Shown here: positions 44,979 through 56,042 of the stretch, one piece after another | Position numbering within the stretch: position 1 is the stretch's first letter | Layout of the letters: each line of letters opens with the position of its first letter | Assembly (NCBI GenBank): GCA_036320915.1 | Contig: JAXBDG010000018.1 | Location: forward strand, 310,001-374,000 | Source: Linnemannia elongata | Lineage: Eukaryota; Mortierellomycota; Mortierellomycetes; Mortierellales; Mortierellaceae | Direction: 5' to 3' | DNA: 64,000 nt | Position numbers and translations under genes: made by a program | Notes under the pieces: model-generated | Told to the model about the DNA's origin: nothing | The model's input: the letters and a program-made list of their open reading frames with translations, nothing else | The model's database searches: none

Positions 44979-45990
44979 TTAACCACGGGCTGATGGCACT
45001 ATCCACACCGTTGGTCCATTGGTCGCGTTGTTTATTGGAGAAGCTGGATTATCGACTATCTGACCTATCCACCACGTCAATTCATCGCTGCATTCAATAT
45101 TGAAATGCTTGTCATTAGGAGGAGTACGTGGGTAACAACAGTAGTCCCAGATGCTCTGCCGCATGCTGTTGACAGACTTGGGCAGCCCGATCCAAGGCCG
45201 CGCCTTTCTCAACTGCTCCACAGTTTTAATCGCCTCATCCTTGACATTCATCCGATAATCCTGTTCAGCCTGGCCAACTGACCACCATGCACTAGACTTC
45301 CTCCAGACCGATCAAATGCGCCATCTGCTCGACATTCAATTCGAGTAGTTCTTTAAGATCTAACATAAAATCCAGTTCTGACGCGAGTGGTAGAGGAAGG
45401 TGCTTGTCCGTGCCCGAGTTAAAGTCACACTCATTATCGTACTCGTCTTCTTCATCTTCATCCTCCTCCTCGTCTTCCCCATCGCCATAGCCATTATCGC
45501 CTTATTCGCCTTCGTTGTTATCCTTGCCCCTCGCAACGTCTTGCTCCTCTTCCTTTCTCCCCGCCCCAGTCTTCATCATTATCAGCATTTGGACCCTCCT
45601 TGGTCAGCTCAACCTCGTCTCGATGCTCGTCAGTAGTGACTCCATAATTCTCCAGGTTCTCAAACTCGCGTGTCTCATATCCCAATCACAACACCCATAA
45701 CTTCTTCAACCTCAACTTTCAACTGATCTCTCTCGGAATTCTCAAAGCCTGCCCATCGATATGTCCTATGGGCTCCTCCGTCCCATCCATGGCGGGCATC
45801 GAAAACGTTCGTAATGCGTCCTTTCACAATCCGGCCAGGGGATATTGGTAATGTCCGCCTTGAACGTCCGTAGTACTGTACAAGCTCAATCGGCCGTCAC
45901 TTTTCCTGTAATTCCGTTACTAGTCGTCAGAGCCATTCTTCAAAAGCGCGTCGATATAGTTGTAGCCACATTTACAGTCATCGAAGCCTT
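44979..45990 (-). pseudogene. decayed coding sequence upstream of the nuclease-like gene
   Basis: An open piece at 44979-45251 (90 residues, VEQLRKARPWIGLPKSVNSM) continues upstream in frame for only about 15 codons. Further up the same strand, about 45293-45520 reads as an acidic stretch, then FNSGTDKHLPLPLASELDFM and LDLKELLELNVEQMAHLIGL, ending in TAG. It is broken by an in-frame TAA near 45500, and a different frame continues beyond. Splicing could mend some joins but not the TAA. It looks like a former gene or element body now degraded. Family not recognised. Confidence 0.4.
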
Positions 45991-46528
45991 CCTTGCGATC
46001 CTTGATTGTCGTTAGGGTCTTCAGCACTGGCGCTGATGTGAAGAAGGCTGCGAGAACTCGGCTCGGGTATGTCTCCAGGATGAGAAGGTCGGCATGGGAA
46101 GAGAAAAGCGGTAAGAGATGAGGAATAGGAGCAAGAGGAAGAAGAGGCGAAGTGTGTTGGTGGCAAACCCTAAGGTTGTGTGCCTGGCTTACGGGTCAAG
46201 GTCAATTGGTCAAAGAGGTACTTTTGAACACCCTTCCAAACTGACTGAATGTGACCACATATTGCGCCACCGTGGTCCTGCATTCCCTAGCCAAGGCTTT
46301 ATCACTCCTTTTGCTTCTAACTGCCTTCTTGCGACCTTTTTCTCTTTTTCACATTTTCACTCTTCAGATCACTCCTTGCCTTCTTGCCTCACTTCTCATC
46401 ACCTTGGCATCCACTCTTATTTTCTTCTTCCTTAACACTCCCCCGCCGTCATACTTCTTCCTTCGCCACTCTTCCCTCTTCTCTTTTCACATCTCACTTG
46501 CTACATCCAACATTACCAAACAAAGCTC
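45991..46528. promoter_or_regulatory. spacer and CT-rich leader of the F-box gene
   Basis: From about 46310 to 46500 the plus strand is pyrimidine-rich (TTCTTCTTCC, CTTCTCTTTTC), ending 25 bases before the ATG at 46529. No gene seen. Confidence 0.4.
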
Positions 46529-48130
46529 ATGTCAACAGCGAATCCACATCAACAACAACAGCCGCCAACAAAAGACACGACCAATAATACAAACCCACTT
46601 TTACTCCCAGAGATTCTTTGGCAGATCGGACCACATCTCGAACAGCAACACATTGCCCATTGCGTCCTCGCCTGCAAGACATGGAACACAACCTTCACCC
46701 CCTTCCTCTTCCAGCGAGTAGCCCTCCCCAAGAGGAAGCTTCTCCCTAGTGGCAAGTACGGCACACGGCCTATGATCACAGCCATCCAGAGGAACGGTGC
46801 TCATATCCGCCATCTCGTCTGCTCACCCGACAGCAACACCATCCTGCGCCAAATCACACCTCAGTGCACGGCAGTTGAGACTCTCGTCCTGGGCAAGATC
46901 ACCCCCGAGGTCTTGCCTATCCTTCGGCTCTGCCGCAACACTCTCACACGCCTCGAGATGACCCCCAACCCTCACTCCAATTCAACGACCACGCTCACAC
47001 AGACGTATCAGCGATCTCTCTCCGTCCTCGGATACAGTCAGGTCCTACCGCGATCCGAAACAACCGCTCTTCTTGGTGCCATCCTCGACCTGCCTCATCT
47101 TGACCATTTGGTCCTTGACTACCTTGGACTTCGGGATCCGGCACAGGTTTTATCGTTTTTTGACTATTGTAAGAGACTGTCGACCCTCGAGCTTCACAAC
47201 AATGCTGTTCTCGTACAGGCACCGCATGACATGGAACTCGACTGTCTGCGGTCACTCTCATTGATCGACAGCTCTATGCCGCTTGCGGATCAAATGATGC
47301 TTTTCCTACAATGTCCATATCTGGATCATGTCGTCTGGAGGAAAGATGGAGCGACAATCCCGATTCAAGCCTTGAGTCGAACCTGGAGCAGCGGACTACG
47401 ACCCTTGAAACTTTTGGACGTCGCTAATGTGAAAGTACCGGACGAGGGTCTGGCAGAGGCGTTGGCTCATTTCCCACGACTTGAGCAATTCATTGCACGG
47501 GACACACTATTTGGTTCCCTTTCGAAACAGGCGATTGTTGACGCCATGCGATCTACACTTGAGGTATTGGATCTGGTCGACTGCCCTGCAGCGACATCGG
47601 AGGTTGTGGCAGAGATCATGTCGTTGTGCTGGTCCCTCAAGAGTATCAGCGCCGACAGCTTGCGAGTTCTGGATGTCTTGGAGAACAAGTGGGTCTGTAG
47701 CGATTTGGAAGAACTGCGGGTCGTCTTTATTGGACCCTCGGTGATGTCCAAGGCTGCGACCCAGTTGGCGATATATAACCGGATCGCGACCCTGAAACGA
47801 CTGAGGCTATTGAGTTTGGGCAGGTATGGATCTACCTCAAGATGGTCTGTCCGGTCGATCTTGCACCTGAGTCTCAATCATGGATTTGGTTTATTGGCGC
47901 CGTTGATGGAGCTGCGGGAATTTGATTTCTGTCAGATGTATCACAGCATTGGGATGGATGAGGTCAAGTTTATGCTCAAGAGTTGGCCAAAACTTGAAGT
48001 GATACATGGGATCTTGAGCGTAGACAGGGACCGCACAGCTTTTATGGAGAGTTATATTCAGCATGTTCGACCTGGTGTCCGTGTCAAGCATAACTTGAAA
48101 TACCAACGCGCTTCAGGGCGCGTTGAATAA
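46529..48130 (+). CDS. F-box-like / leucine-rich-repeat protein
   Basis: A single-exon protein of 533 residues. After a short Gln-rich start, residues about 22-65 form an F-box (LLLPEILWQIGPHLEQQHIA, HCVLACKTWNTTFTPFLFQRV), which docks substrate adaptors onto SCF ubiquitin ligase through Skp1. The rest is built of irregular leucine-rich repeats (LPHLDHLVLDYLGL, LLDVANVKVPDEGLAEAL, LEVLDLVDCPA, LKRLRLLSLGRYG), the usual substrate-binding part. Such F-box/LRR genes are numerous in Mortierella-type fungi; which substrate is bound cannot be read. Two AATAAA-type signals overlap or follow the stop. The upstream in-frame codons are CT-tract sequence, so the ATG at 46529 is preferred. Confidence 0.85.
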   Translation: MSTANPHQQQQPPTKDTTNNTNPLLLPEILWQIGPHLEQQHIAHCVLACKTWNTTFTPFLFQRVALPKRKLLPSGKYGTRPMITAIQRNGAHIRHLVCSPDSNTILRQITPQCTAVETLVLGKITPEVLPILRLCRNTLTRLEMTPNPHSNSTTTLTQTYQRSLSVLGYSQVLPRSETTALLGAILDLPHLDHLVLDYLGLRDPAQVLSFFDYCKRLSTLELHNNAVLVQAPHDMELDCLRSLSLIDSSMPLADQMMLFLQCPYLDHVVWRKDGATIPIQALSRTWSSGLRPLKLLDVANVKVPDEGLAEALAHFPRLEQFIARDTLFGSLSKQAIVDAMRSTLEVLDLVDCPAATSEVVAEIMSLCWSLKSISADSLRVLDVLENKWVCSDLEELRVVFIGPSVMSKAATQLAIYNRIATLKRLRLLSLGRYGSTSRWSVRSILHLSLNHGFGLLAPLMELREFDFCQMYHSIGMDEVKFMLKSWPKLEVIHGILSVDRDRTAFMESYIQHVRPGVRVKHNLKYQRASGRVE

Positions 48131-48132
48131 AT

Positions 48133-48138
48133 AATAAA
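48133..48138 (+). terminator. polyadenylation signal of the F-box gene
   Basis: AATAAA starts three bases after the TAA; RRP8 starts only 209 bases beyond the stop, so 3' end formation must happen close by. Confidence 0.4.
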
Positions 48139-48205
48139 GCGCTTGTCAGCCTTGTGCCTGAAGGAGCACCCTTAACTGTCGTTGTGATTCAGCAGTCACT
48201 GTTGC

Positions 48206-48210
<5 letters not shown>

Positions 48211-48250
<40 letters not shown>
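48211..48250. repeat. poly-T tract of about 40 bases
   Basis: Uninterrupted T run between the F-box gene and the RRP8 start, about 90 bases upstream of the RRP8 ATG. In this position it could act as a nucleosome-free promoter element. Length is likely variable. Confidence 0.8.
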
Positions 48251-48252
<2 letters not shown>

Positions 48253-48339
48253 GAGCCTTCCAAAAGTGGCATATGCTTGGGTGCAAAGGTCATTTTTTTT
48301 CACACCTCTTTACTCATCAACACTCAAACAAGCCCCGCC

Positions 48340-50385
48340 ATGTTCGCCGTGCCAGGATTCAGTGTCGGCAACCTTGTCGTCGAGGGCTCAAAGGAGCAGC
48401 TCAAGAAGCGCAAAGCAGATGCCATCACCACCCCTACCTCAACTACCACCACTGCTGCCATCACAACCACTACCACTGTTACTACCTCCACTTCCTCAAC
48501 CTCCTCTTCAGCAGCAGCAGCAGTCCTCCCCATCGCAGCCTCAACCTCCAACGCCCCCTTCTCCAAAAAATTCAAAAAGGAACCCACTTTTGAAAAGCGC
48601 CCTCCCTCAGAACCAAAGCTCGGTTGGGGTTGGATCCCAGAACCTGTCCCCCTCAAGGAGCGCGCCACCTGGAACCAGTCCACAAAGGCCTTGCGTAAGG
48701 CTAAGGCTGAGGAGGAGAGAGCTAGGAAGGCCAAGGAGGTTGAGGATAAAAAGCAGTTGGTTAGCTCGATTTCGGGACCTTCCAGTGCGGTCGAGTTGTT
48801 GTTGAAGGGATCGGTTGACTTGACGGATATTGCGGCTATGGGTGGAAAGAAGAACAAGGGCAAGGAGAACAAGGCGGATGTGGAGATGGAGGATGTGTCG
48901 GGAGCTGAGCCCAAGAAGAGAAACAAGCGGTTGGAGAGAAAGATCAAGAGGGCGGCTTATATTGCTGCCATGGAGGCTAACAACAAGTCTGACGACACCC
49001 CTGAGGCTACACCAACCGCTACAGTGCAGGAGACTAACAAGGACACCCAGGAGGGTTCAGGAGAGACTGAGGGCACCGCAGAGAACGATGGCGGCGAGGA
49101 GGTATCCGCGGACGGCAAGAAGAAGACCAAGAAGCCCAAGATCCTTCAGGCACCAGCACCGAAGCACCCCGAACTCGCCAAATTGACCAACAAAGAGAAG
49201 AGGCTCTTGAAGCAGTTGCAGAAGAAGCAGCAGGCTGAAGGAATCGACCCCACCTCCGTCGTCGTCGCCAAGCAGCAACCATTGAACCCATCCAACAAGC
49301 GAATTACTGGACAGAGTGCATCGGATCAGTCGACTTTGGAGGCCTTCCAGGCTGCGACCGCTGCTGCCGAGGAGAAGATCATGGCTGGATTGTTGCCCAA
49401 GAGCAAGAAGGACAAGAAGGCTGAAAAGAAGGTCGCTGCCGCCGCTGCTGTAGTCGAGGAGGCCAAGCCTGTTGAGTCGGAGAAGCCCGCCAAGGAGAAG
49501 AAAGACAAGAAGGACAATACTAAGGCTGACAACGCTGCCTCCAAGAAGCAGCAGCAGCTCGCCAAGGAGAGGGAGAAGTTGCTTGAGGTAACTTGCATTT
49601 GCTTGGACATGATAGTATATGTTTTTTTTTTTTCGTGTAGTGTTTGTGGGTCCAGTTGCGCTAACGGCTTTTTTTTTTATTTGTATGCACTCACAATTAG
49701 GCCCTGGCGCGTACAAACAGTGCATTGGAGGAGTTGCAGGAGTCGCTTGGAGATGAGGGCGAGGATGCTGCACCCTTGGCCAAGAAGGATGTCAAGTCTG
49801 CAGTTCAGGACAAGAAGAAGAACAAGAAGGAGGAAGCGGCACCCACCGCCACCAAGAAGGAGAAGAAGGCAGCAGCAACACCCGCACCAGCACCAGTAGC
49901 ACCAGCAGCAAAGCAGCCCAAGCTGACAAAATTGCAGGAGCAGATGAAAAAGACTCTGGCAGGAGGCAAGTTCCGATTCCTGAACGAGCAGCTCTACACC
50001 ACCACAGGAGAGGAGGCTTTCGATCTGTTCCAGTCCAAGCCCGAGCTCTTTGACGAATACCATGAGGGTTTCCGGTCGCAGGTTGAGTTATGGCCCCAGA
50101 ACCCTGTTGACATCTTTATCTCGCAACTCAAGCCCATGTCCAAGGACACCGTCATTGCTGATCTCGGATGTGGAGATGCCCAGATTTCTGCCGAGTTGCC
50201 CAAGCATAATGTGCTCTCGTTTGATTTGGTCGCCAAGAATGACCGGGTGACGGCCTGTGATATTGCGCATTTGCCTCTGGAGGATGCCTCGGTTGATGTG
50301 GCTATTTTCTGTCTGTCGTTGATGGGAACCGACTTTTTGAAGTTCTTGAGGGAGGCCTACCGCGTCCTCAAGCCCAAGTAAGTTT

Positions 50386-50418
<33 letters not shown>

Positions 50419-50816
50419 GCTGGCGTTGTGTTGTCCGGACAATGGAATTGGTTTTTTTGTGGTTCAGACCAGTATATTAATTGACGCCCTCGGCCCCCTC
50501 CCTTGCCTATCATGAACTAAATAGCGGAAAGCTCAAGATTTCGGAGGTGATCAGTCGATTCACGGATGTGGACGCCTTCGTCGCAGCACTGAACGCGCTC
50601 GGATTCGAACTCAAGGATTCGGACTCTTCCAACAAGATGTTTATCATGTTTGACTTTATCAAGCCCGTCCCTGGTGCTTCTAGTTCAGGAAAGAAGGCAA
50701 AGAAGGGAAGCAAGAAGGCCAAGGTCCAGGAGGAGGTTGTGGATCCTTCGAATGTCGATCTTGAGGAGCTTGATGGACCTAGCTTATTGAAGCCCTGTAT
50801 CTACAAGAAGAGGTAG
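48340..50816 (+). CDS. RRP8: 25S rRNA (adenine-N1) methyltransferase RRP8
   Basis: Nucleolar enzyme that methylates N1 of a conserved adenine in large-subunit rRNA using S-adenosylmethionine. Three exons: 48340-49587, 49701-50377, 50525-50816 (738 residues). The first ~500 residues are a low-complexity, Lys/Glu/Ala-rich extension with a FEKRPPSEPKLGWGWIPEP block. The catalytic part starts at RFLNEQLYTTTGEEAFDLF and shows YHEGFRSQVELWPQNPVDIF, SAM motif IADLGCGDAQI, SFDLVAKNDRVTACDIAHLP, LSLMGTDFLKFLREAYRVLKP and KLKISEVISRF. This is the full family order. The N-terminal extension is much longer than in yeast (392 residues total there). Intron 2 carries a T-rich run at 50385-50416. Confidence 0.95.
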
Positions 50817-51316
50817 ACGATTGTTCTTCATTATCTTTTATTTTGTGTCGCCACCGGTCTGGTCCCTAAGTTGTTTCTTCCTTTGTTGAAAGGATGGGGA
50901 CACCATTTTTGCATCCTTTTTTTTTCCTTTCGCATTTCATTCTTTTTTCTCAAGTCATATTAAAAGGCATTTTAGCATTGTTCATAAAATAATGTATTTG
51001 TACTACTGTCTATGAGTATCTATGTTTACTGCACCGCAATCTGGTGATGTTGGAGGGTTGGCGAAAATATTTCGGACAATGGGAGTGATGACCATAACCT
51101 CCCTGTTAAGGATGAGGGTGCTAGCATGTCTTTGAGCCAATCCGGTAGGTGTTGAGTCTGTGTTTTGGGAAGGTGGTGTTGGGAGGTCTGTTTGGGGGTT
51201 GGAGGTGTCGAGAGGTATAAATTGCGTTAAATGGGAGAAGATGACATTGACATTGTCTGTGTGTCCATGTGTCTAAATTGTTTGCAACGTTGACTGGATT
51301 ACAATAGGATTCGCTG

Positions 51317-51347
<31 letters not shown>

Positions 51348-51350
51348 GGA
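50817..51350. other. 3' flank of RRP8 and spacer
   Basis: T-rich after the stop, then AT-rich with AATAATG near 50988. A GAGGAGGAGGAGGA run lies at 51313-51345. No gene seen. Confidence 0.4.
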
Positions 51351-52298
51351 TTATTCTGCCGTGAACTTCTGGAGGACCCTTCTTTCCTCTGACCGCAGTA
51401 TCCGTCGAGTTTTAAGATGATGATGTCGAGAACGAGGACCTCGTGGAAATGTTGTGGAGTTTAAGACGAACAAATAGGAAGACAGCGGCAACTGTTCCCG
51501 ATCGGCTAAAACCACATAACCATCCGACTTTGGACTCCTGTTGTTGTAACTGTTGATGGTGTTGGGGATATTGTAATGAAGATCCATGCTGCGCATTTCG
51601 CTGCTAGAAGCCCGCTGGATTAGATCTCGAACGGGTTTAGACCTTGAACAAAAGGGCGAATGGACCACTCCATCGCCCTCTTCCACGGCCGGATATTGGG
51701 TGTTTGTACGGATTCTTGGGCTTGTATGTCAAAGTCGACGGGTCTGGAAGAGGTGCGTCGGAGGCGAGGATCTGTGTTTGACGTTGCTCGTCCAAGATGT
51801 GAGAAGATCTCGGAGGTGTGGGGGATTGTGGGAACAGTCTGTGAGGCCATGGTAGTGGTGCCGGTTGAGTTTACTTCCTTTTTTTTTATGGAAACGGGCA
51901 GTGGGGTATTTGTCGTGGTTGTCGATGTTCGGAACTGTTCTCGAAGGCGAACAGGGAGATTGGCCATTGTCCGTCTCGAGGCGCTATGTGTGAGTGTGCG
52001 AATGTGTTGCGCTCGTCGACCTCGTCATCTTGCCGATTTATCGTTGCCTTGCAAGGCATCACTGAAGGTGACCTTGTCCATGAAAATGTCGAAGCTGGGA
52101 CGGACTGTAGCTCTCGTCGTCAGCCGCACAACCTCCTCCTCCTCTTCGTGCGATGATCTTGGTCCATGATGCTTGAATTTCGTCGTTGATTTTCATGTCA
52201 GCGTTGTAGTTGAAACGCCGGTATCGTTCGTGTCCATGTCGTACTCCTCCTCGTCCTCTGGCTCTGGGTATGAATATTATAGAATTAGTGGCAGTCAT
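51351..52298 (-). CDS. unresolved minus-strand coding region
   Basis: Two or three frames show coding character: 52059-52298, 51620-51967 (TMASQTVPTIPHTSEIFSHL, then LGRATSNTDPRLRRTSSRPV) and 51351-51686. At 52060-52290 an acidic reading (EPEDEEEYDMDTNDTG, then EEEEEVVRLTTRATV and SFDIFMDKVTFSDALQGNDK) competes with an Arg/Gly-rich one. The acidic reading and the 51967 frame are in register, split by a single TGA near 52033. These could be the final exons of the gene at 52323-54038, entered through the acceptor ACCCAG near 52265, or a separate small gene. I could not settle the splicing. Family not recognised. Confidence 0.3.
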
Positions 52299-52322
52299 TA
52301 TTTACTGTAGATCCCCCGTGGA

Positions 52323-54038
52323 TTAGTAGTGGGGACCAGACGTTGGCGATGATCCACTGCTTGCATCTCGACTGGTAGGAACGTCCCTTCCTGTCTCCAC
52401 CGCCACCGCCTTGCCGCCTATATCCAAATCGTCTTGGTCCACATCATTCTCTTCACCATCATCGCTTCTCTTCTCCTCCTCGTCGAGGCGAAGCATTTGA
52501 ACAAGCCGATTCGACCGGGCCATGTACGCCTTTTGGGCATCCAACTCTACGGACGCGAGGGCGACGCTGTGACGGATCCTATCCATCGCTTCTGCGATCA
52601 CGACCGTTCCCAAAGGTGTTGTGTCCGGGGATGAGTACGAATTAAGATAGGAAAGGGCGATCCCGAGACCCTTCATGGAAAGAGAGGAGGCGAATACGTA
52701 GGAAGGTTTGTGTGCCCTATCTCCTGTGCCTGCGCCGGTGAGGGTAGGGGATCCTTGATGAACCTTGTGGTCACTGTCTTTGGAGAATATGTTGTTGTCT
52801 CCGGGATAATAGATTGTTGAAGGGGTTGCGGACTCTGTTGTGAACGATGGGAGATCGGGAAGGATGGGAGAGGAGGCGCCTAGAGGGTCCGTGAGCTCCA
52901 TTGATGTAGTTGTTGGAGGGGTTGTTGTGGATAGGTGTGGTACGACGATCGGCATTTTGTTGTCGAGAATGGTTTCGTCTTGGTCTTGGTCTTGATCCTC
53001 GGATTCGAGCTGTTGAACGTCCTGGGATATGTTAGCTTTAGTGTCCGAAAGGGCCTGAAAGCCGTTCCTGCTCCTGCTAAATTTGTTGCTGCTGTTGCTG
53101 CTGGAGCTGGAGGTGGCGGATGCAAATGTGGTATAGTGAAAGAGGGTGTCCATGTAGAGAAAACCTGACCGGGCCACTGCTGTGAGTGCAACTGCCTCGG
53201 CGGCAGTGCTGGCGGTGTTGGATCCATAGATGGGGAGATAGTCCTCCTGGGCTTTCTTGTTATAGTTGTTGTTGGTGGATAGATTTCGATTGCTGTTAGG
53301 GTCAAGGCTTTGCTCATCCCCGCATTTGGCGACATTCTTCTTGAATTCCTCGTCGTCGAGGTATGATGGTGATGGTGATGATGATGACGACGATGGCATG
53401 TCGCAGGGGATCAAGTTTATCGATGAAAGGACGGAGGCCGATGATGTAGTAGCGGTGGTGATACGGGTAAGGGCAGGGAACCTCCAAGGAGTCCAGATGC
53501 CATTCGTGGTCACAGATGAACGGAACGGGCTTTTTTGATGATGTTGTTGTTGTTTCTGGAGCTGACGAAGTGAGAGGGCGAGGGAGGGATGCTTCGCCCA
53601 GATGCTATCCGCAGCGTGCGTCATAGGGGTCTTCTTAATCAATCGAAACTTCCAACCCGGCGAGAGGTCCAGAAGTCTTCCATCCTTATCCTCGACCATC
53701 TGGTCCACGTGGATCACACTCGTTGATTGTATCGTTGAGGGTTGTAAAGCGGTTTGGTGATGACGGCCGACGCAGCTGTCAACAACATGTTCGTCTTCAT
53801 CCTTGCTCGGTTGATAGAAGGTTTCCATGCGACTCTTGGTTGGCGATCTTCTTGTGGACAGGTTTAGTCGGCCTTCTGGGACTGAGGGGTTGGAGGAAAG
53901 GACGGCGGCGGCGGAAGTGGGATAGTTGAAGCATCCATTACCCTGCGGCGGTGCGATCTCATGGTGGCTGAGGTTCCTGCTGTTCATGCGTGGGGCCAGC
54001 ATATCCAGGGATGTGAAAGTGGGGTGGATCTTGGCCAT
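52323..54038 (-). CDS. unrecognised Ser/Thr-rich protein
   Basis: One long exon, 571 residues from ATG 54038 (AKIHPTFTSLDMLAPRMNSR). It is mostly disordered and rich in Ser, Thr, Asn and Gln. Better-ordered blocks are LLDLSPGWKFRLIKKTPMTH, a helical ALVARSGFLYMDTLF-like part near the middle, and YVFASSLSMKGLGIALSYLN followed by VIAEAMDRIRHSVALASVEL and AYMARSNRLVQMLRLDEEEK at the end. DNA there is trinucleotide-rich, encoding SSSSSS runs. The frame is open upstream to 54281 (652 residues), but that part is a CT-tract translation (Ser/Leu-rich) and reads as leader. The C terminus may continue into exons at 52298 and below. No function can be offered. Confidence 0.55.
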   Translation of the reverse strand: MAKIHPTFTSLDMLAPRMNSRNLSHHEIAPPQGNGCFNYPTSAAAVLSSNPSVPEGRLNLSTRRSPTKSRMETFYQPSKDEDEHVVDSCVGRHHQTALQPSTIQSTSVIHVDQMVEDKDGRLLDLSPGWKFRLIKKTPMTHAADSIWAKHPSLALSLRQLQKQQQHHQKSPFRSSVTTNGIWTPWRFPALTRITTATTSSASVLSSINLIPCDMPSSSSSSPSPSYLDDEEFKKNVAKCGDEQSLDPNSNRNLSTNNNYNKKAQEDYLPIYGSNTASTAAEAVALTAVARSGFLYMDTLFHYTTFASATSSSSSNSSNKFSRSRNGFQALSDTKANISQDVQQLESEDQDQDQDETILDNKMPIVVPHLSTTTPPTTTSMELTDPLGASSPILPDLPSFTTESATPSTIYYPGDNNIFSKDSDHKVHQGSPTLTGAGTGDRAHKPSYVFASSLSMKGLGIALSYLNSYSSPDTTPLGTVVIAEAMDRIRHSVALASVELDAQKAYMARSNRLVQMLRLDEEEKRSDDGEENDVDQDDLDIGGKAVAVETGRDVPTSRDASSGSSPTSGPHY

Positions 54039-55018
54039 TGCAAGACAAGGAGAGGAGCAGATGGCGGAGGAGGAGGAGGGTGTGTAGGGTGAAAAGGAGG
54101 AAGAGGATAGAGTATGTCGATGGAGGAGGAGGAGTGAAGTCGTGAAGGAAGAGGTTAAAGATGTGGAATGGGGGTAGGCCCAGTTATGGGTAGAAGTCAG
54201 GGTTAGGGCAGGTGAAAGGAAGGTGGGAGGAGTCCAAAGAGAAGCGGAGGAAGTTGCGTCCTGCGTCTGTCTTTTATACACTTATTCGAGGATGGGGGAA
54301 GATGGGAGTTTCTTTGTACAGGAAAGGCGGATCTTTGAAAAGAGCGCTGATGAAAGAGGTTTATGTTGAGGAACAAGGAGCCAAGGGGAAGGAAAGAGTT
54401 GTACCTTGTCATCTTTATAGTTAAGAGGAGGTGCATTTCTTTGTGTGGTAAAGAATGATGGTGGTGGTTCTATCTGAGGGTGACAAAAAGAAATTAAAAA
54501 AGCGTTGTCTCTGTCTTTTTGTTGAGCGATTGAAGACGATGGTGCGGGTGTACCACCGTTAATTAAATCCTTGCATGCATAGGAGGTGGATGTGGGAGGT
54601 CCCTTACCACAGCACCACAAAGGTAGGACTTGTTCCTTGACATTATTGTACTTCTCTCTCCTCTTCTCCACACCCTAACAGGGTGAAAGACACCTACCTA
54701 TATTCCAGAGCGAGAGATATCGAGTCTGTAAGCTCTCTTTCTTTGGAGATGTGAGTTCCTGTTTGCCACGCGAAAGGGAGGGAGGAAGGGTGGACATGCA
54801 TATTGCGCATAAGGCATTGTTGCATGCAGTATAGTCTCTGACTTTATGTGCTTGAATACTTTGTATCCTATGTCCCGATTGGTCACTACAAATATGTGTA
54901 GTGGTTTGGGCGTAGGAGAAAAAATAAGGTCTCCCGAGTGGCGACCTTTTGTTTACATCCGTTTACTTGTTCACGTTATGTTATCGGTCCCGCGGAATAT
55001 ATTGTTACCAAGAAACTC

Positions 55019-55055
<37 letters not shown>

Positions 55056-56042
55056 CTTGGAGAGGGCGTAGAGGCCCTCCTCCTGTCACTCGTACGCTCG
55101 ATTACGCTCCTGCCTTTTTGTTGGTTGTTGTTTGTCTCCCATGTTTGTGTCTAGGCTTCGATTGCTTGTCCCACTGTGAAGGAATCCGGGAAGAACTTTA
55201 TTGAGTGTCTGTTTGCTTTCTTTGGGACTGAATCTCTCACGGTTCTTTATCTCTCATCACGTTTTTTTTATTAGAAACGCGTGTTGAAATTGGAGTTGAA
55301 TAAGAGAGGGAGGAAGAGTGGAAAAGACATAAGTTGACATGGGAGAAAAAAGGACAAGAAGGGCTCGGCGTTCGCTTGTGTAAACGTGAAGGCAATGCAT
55401 GCGCATTGTGTGATTGGCAGTAAGGCAGACGAGGAAAATGCAAAGTAAGGCAGGGGGGAGCAAGAAAGGCTACTGTTGTTGTCGCTTGGTTAATATGCCT
55501 TTTCTACCCCCCAGCCCACGCTCTTCCATCTCTCAAAGAGCAAGGTGAGATGAGAGCAGTTTGTTGTTGTTTTTTATTATTGCAATTCAACCATTCGATG
55601 ACTATTGTTTGTTGTGTTGACCTCGAAGGCATCAGTCGAGAACAACCAGTCAACCAGTAAGTGTGAAGTGAGAAAGAGACATGTTCCCATTGGATAATGA
55701 TGAACCTTGCTGGTCTCACCAACTGATATGATAAATGAATATGATGCGTGTGCCTGGTTTCTTGCACCCCTGGACTGGAGGTGTCTTAACTGACTGCAAA
55801 AAGTAAGCTTACTCTCACCCCTCCCCTTGTGCACGTCGTACACACACTCTCTCAAACCCTCTCTCTCCCCTTCCTGCCACTTGTTTCTTCTCCTTTACCT
55901 TCTTCTCCTTGTGCTTCTTCTCCTCTTTCAACTTTGTTCCTTCTTTCCCCTCTTTCGCACTTTTTCTTCTTCTTCTTTCTCATCAGATCTCCGGAATCCT
56001 TTATCTCATCCACAATTCATCCGCAACCAAAGGTCGCCACCG
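54039..56042. other. intergenic spacer between divergent genes
   Basis: No supported gene in 2 kb. The left end is the CT-rich leader of the minus-strand gene. A (CT)n microsatellite lies at 55027-55051. The right end (55850-56000) is a CT-rich leader before the anoctamin ATG. Short frames only. Confidence 0.5.
55027..55051. repeat. CT dinucleotide microsatellite
   Basis: About 12 CT units without interruption, within a longer pyrimidine stretch. Confidence 0.8.

Noticed and set aside
49057..49773. 238-codon Leu-rich minus frame inside RRP8
   Set aside because: It is the complement of the Lys/Glu-rich RRP8 extension; the Leu-rich composition follows from AAG/GAG codons.
52323..54281. full 652-residue form of the Ser/Thr-rich protein
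   Set aside because: The extra 81 residues before ATG 54038 encode CT-tract leader sequence (Ser/Leu/Thr-rich). Not excluded, but less likely.
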